Source of the DNA: Caryophanon tenue
GTDB lineage: Bacteria > Bacillota > Bacilli > Bacillales_A > Planococcaceae
Length of the DNA: 64,000 nt
Direction of reading: 5' to 3'
Assembly: GCF_001700315.1 (NCBI RefSeq)
Contig: NZ_MASJ01000039.1
Span: 186,001-250,000, forward strand
Shown: positions 63,307-64,000 of the stretch, in pieces
How the letters are laid out: every line of letters begins with the position of its first letter
Position numbering within the stretch: the first letter of the stretch is position 1
Made by a program: the position numbers and the translations under genes
The notes under the pieces: generated by a model
What the model was told of the DNA's origin: nothing
The model's input: the letters and a program-made list of their open reading frames with translations, nothing else
Databases searched by the model: none

Positions 63307-64000
63307 ATGACATATCCCGTAATCCATGTAGATGCTTTACATAAACAATTCCCTACCGCTACGAAACCAGTCTTATCCAATATTTCATTATCTATTGAAC
63401 ATGGTGAAATTGTTGCCTTTTTAGGAAAAAGTGGTTGTGGTAAAACAACTTTACTAAATATGATTGGTGGATTTGAAGCCCCAACAGCTGGGCGTATTTT
63501 ATTAGATAATGAAATCGTGACGAAGCCATCGAAAAAAAGTATTATGCTTTTACAAAACTACGGGCTTCTGCCGTGGCGTACGGTTTATAGCAATGTATTA
63601 TTTTCTCTTGAAAATAGCCCGCTTTCAAAAGAACAGAGACATGAGCGTGTCATAAACGGCCTGACGCTTGTTGGATTAGAAGATCGCGCCAATGCCATGC
63701 CAAATGAGTTATCTGGTGGCATGCAGCAACGCGTTGCTATTGCACGCGCGTTAGCTATCGAGCCTGAAATCATTTTAATGGATGAACCGTTTGCAGCACT
63801 CGATACATTTACACGTTATTTTTTACAAGACGAAATTGTTCGGATTAATACACAAAAACGTATGACGATTTTACTCGTTACACACGATATTGATGAAGCG
63901 ATTTATTTAGCAGACCGCATCGTTATTTTAGCGCCAAACCCTGGTCGTATTTACAAAGAAATTACGATTCAATTGCCACGGCAACGTGACCGCGCAAGTC
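63307..64000 (+). CDS. ABC transporter ATPase, nitrate/sulfonate/taurine type (partial)
   Basis: The first ~231 codons are inside the window; the frame is open at the right edge. Walker A GKSGCGKTT, the Q-loop QNYGLLPWRTV (LPW is typical of SsuB/TauB/NrtD), signature LSGGMQQRVAIARAL, Walker B ILMDEPFAALD and THDIDEAIYLADRI are all present. It should power an importer for sulfonates, taurine, nitrate or a thiamin-precursor-like compound; the permease and binding protein lie beyond 64 kb. ATG 63307 follows AGGAGTGAAACCG. Confidence 0.9.
   Translation, partial: MTYPVIHVDALHKQFPTATKPVLSNISLSIEHGEIVAFLGKSGCGKTTLLNMIGGFEAPTAGRILLDNEIVTKPSKKSIMLLQNYGLLPWRTVYSNVLFSLENSPLSKEQRHERVINGLTLVGLEDRANAMPNELSGGMQQRVAIARALAIEPEIILMDEPFAALDTFTRYFLQDEIVRINTQKRMTILLVTHDIDEAIYLADRIVILAPNPGRIYKEITIQLPRQRDRAS

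Overview
The window reads as a low-GC Firmicute chromosome, most likely Bacillales and probably Planococcaceae (the Kurthia / Lysinibacillus / Solibacillus / Caryophanon side). This is inferred from strong AGGAGG ribosome binding sites, Rho-independent terminators after most transcription units, frequent GTG/TTG starts, and Bacillus-type gene groups: ccdA-yneI-ccdC, yceG-telA, proC next to yqjP-yqjQ, a bmrC/bmrD-like ABC pair and the DUF1659/DUF2922/YvrJ trio. No tRNA, rRNA, prophage, transposase, CRISPR array or replication origin was seen. It is mostly ordinary core and metabolic chromosome; the interest lies in RNA regulation, intergenic repeats and a few odd genes.

Layout. 1-10 kb: end of a Cys/Met PLP enzyme, a PPP phosphatase, a MORN-repeat/AAA+ fusion, a SulP transporter, a SCO1 lipoprotein, three tiny conserved proteins, and a cytochrome c maturation group (ccdA, CheY-like regulator, ccdC) with rarD. 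10-19 kb: SPFH and zinc-ribbon pair (YdjI/YdjG-like), Dps, an amino-acid permease behind a glycine riboswitch, a glucosaminidase gene broken by an in-frame TAA, and an OFA-family MFS transporter. 19-27 kb: heterodimeric ABC exporter, telA-yceG, a lipoprotein. 27-36 kb: argG-argH, SDR and MBL enzymes, a T-box leader with proC, and an ABC-2 exporter. 36-46 kb: UspA, AzlCD, a TSUP permease with no normal start codon, a GrpE-like/TPR operon, a GNAT enzyme, a secreted transglutaminase-like protein and cysK. 46-57 kb: second UspA, penicillin-acylase family protein, sarcosine-oxidase-like enzyme, a reduced riboflavin operon ribE-ribB-ribH behind two nearly identical FMN riboswitches, AI-2E family transporter, ilvE, a possible tiny transcript, and an unrecognised helical protein. 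57-64 kb: large secreted subtilase, PTS-IIC/PfoR-like protein, and the start of an SsuB/TauB-type ABC ATPase that runs off the window.

How things fit together. Nutrient-sensing RNA is prominent: proline (T-box, proC), glycine (permease) and FMN (rib operon). SCO1 and CcdA/CcdC would serve assembly of membrane cytochromes and the CuA centre. Arg, Cys, Pro, branched-chain and riboflavin genes are scattered as small units, as is usual in Bacillales.

Most worth a second look: (1) two complete FMN riboswitches in tandem, 124 nt each with one difference, each with its own terminator, before a rib operon lacking ribD and the ribA half; (2) a family of dispersed intergenic repeats with a compensated hairpin; (3) the MORN-AAA+ fusion; (4) the in-frame stop in the glucosaminidase; (5) an apparent AUC start in the TSUP gene; (6) an orphan GrpE-like gene coupled to a membrane TPR gene; (7) a promoter/12-codon ORF/terminator mini-unit near 56.5 kb.
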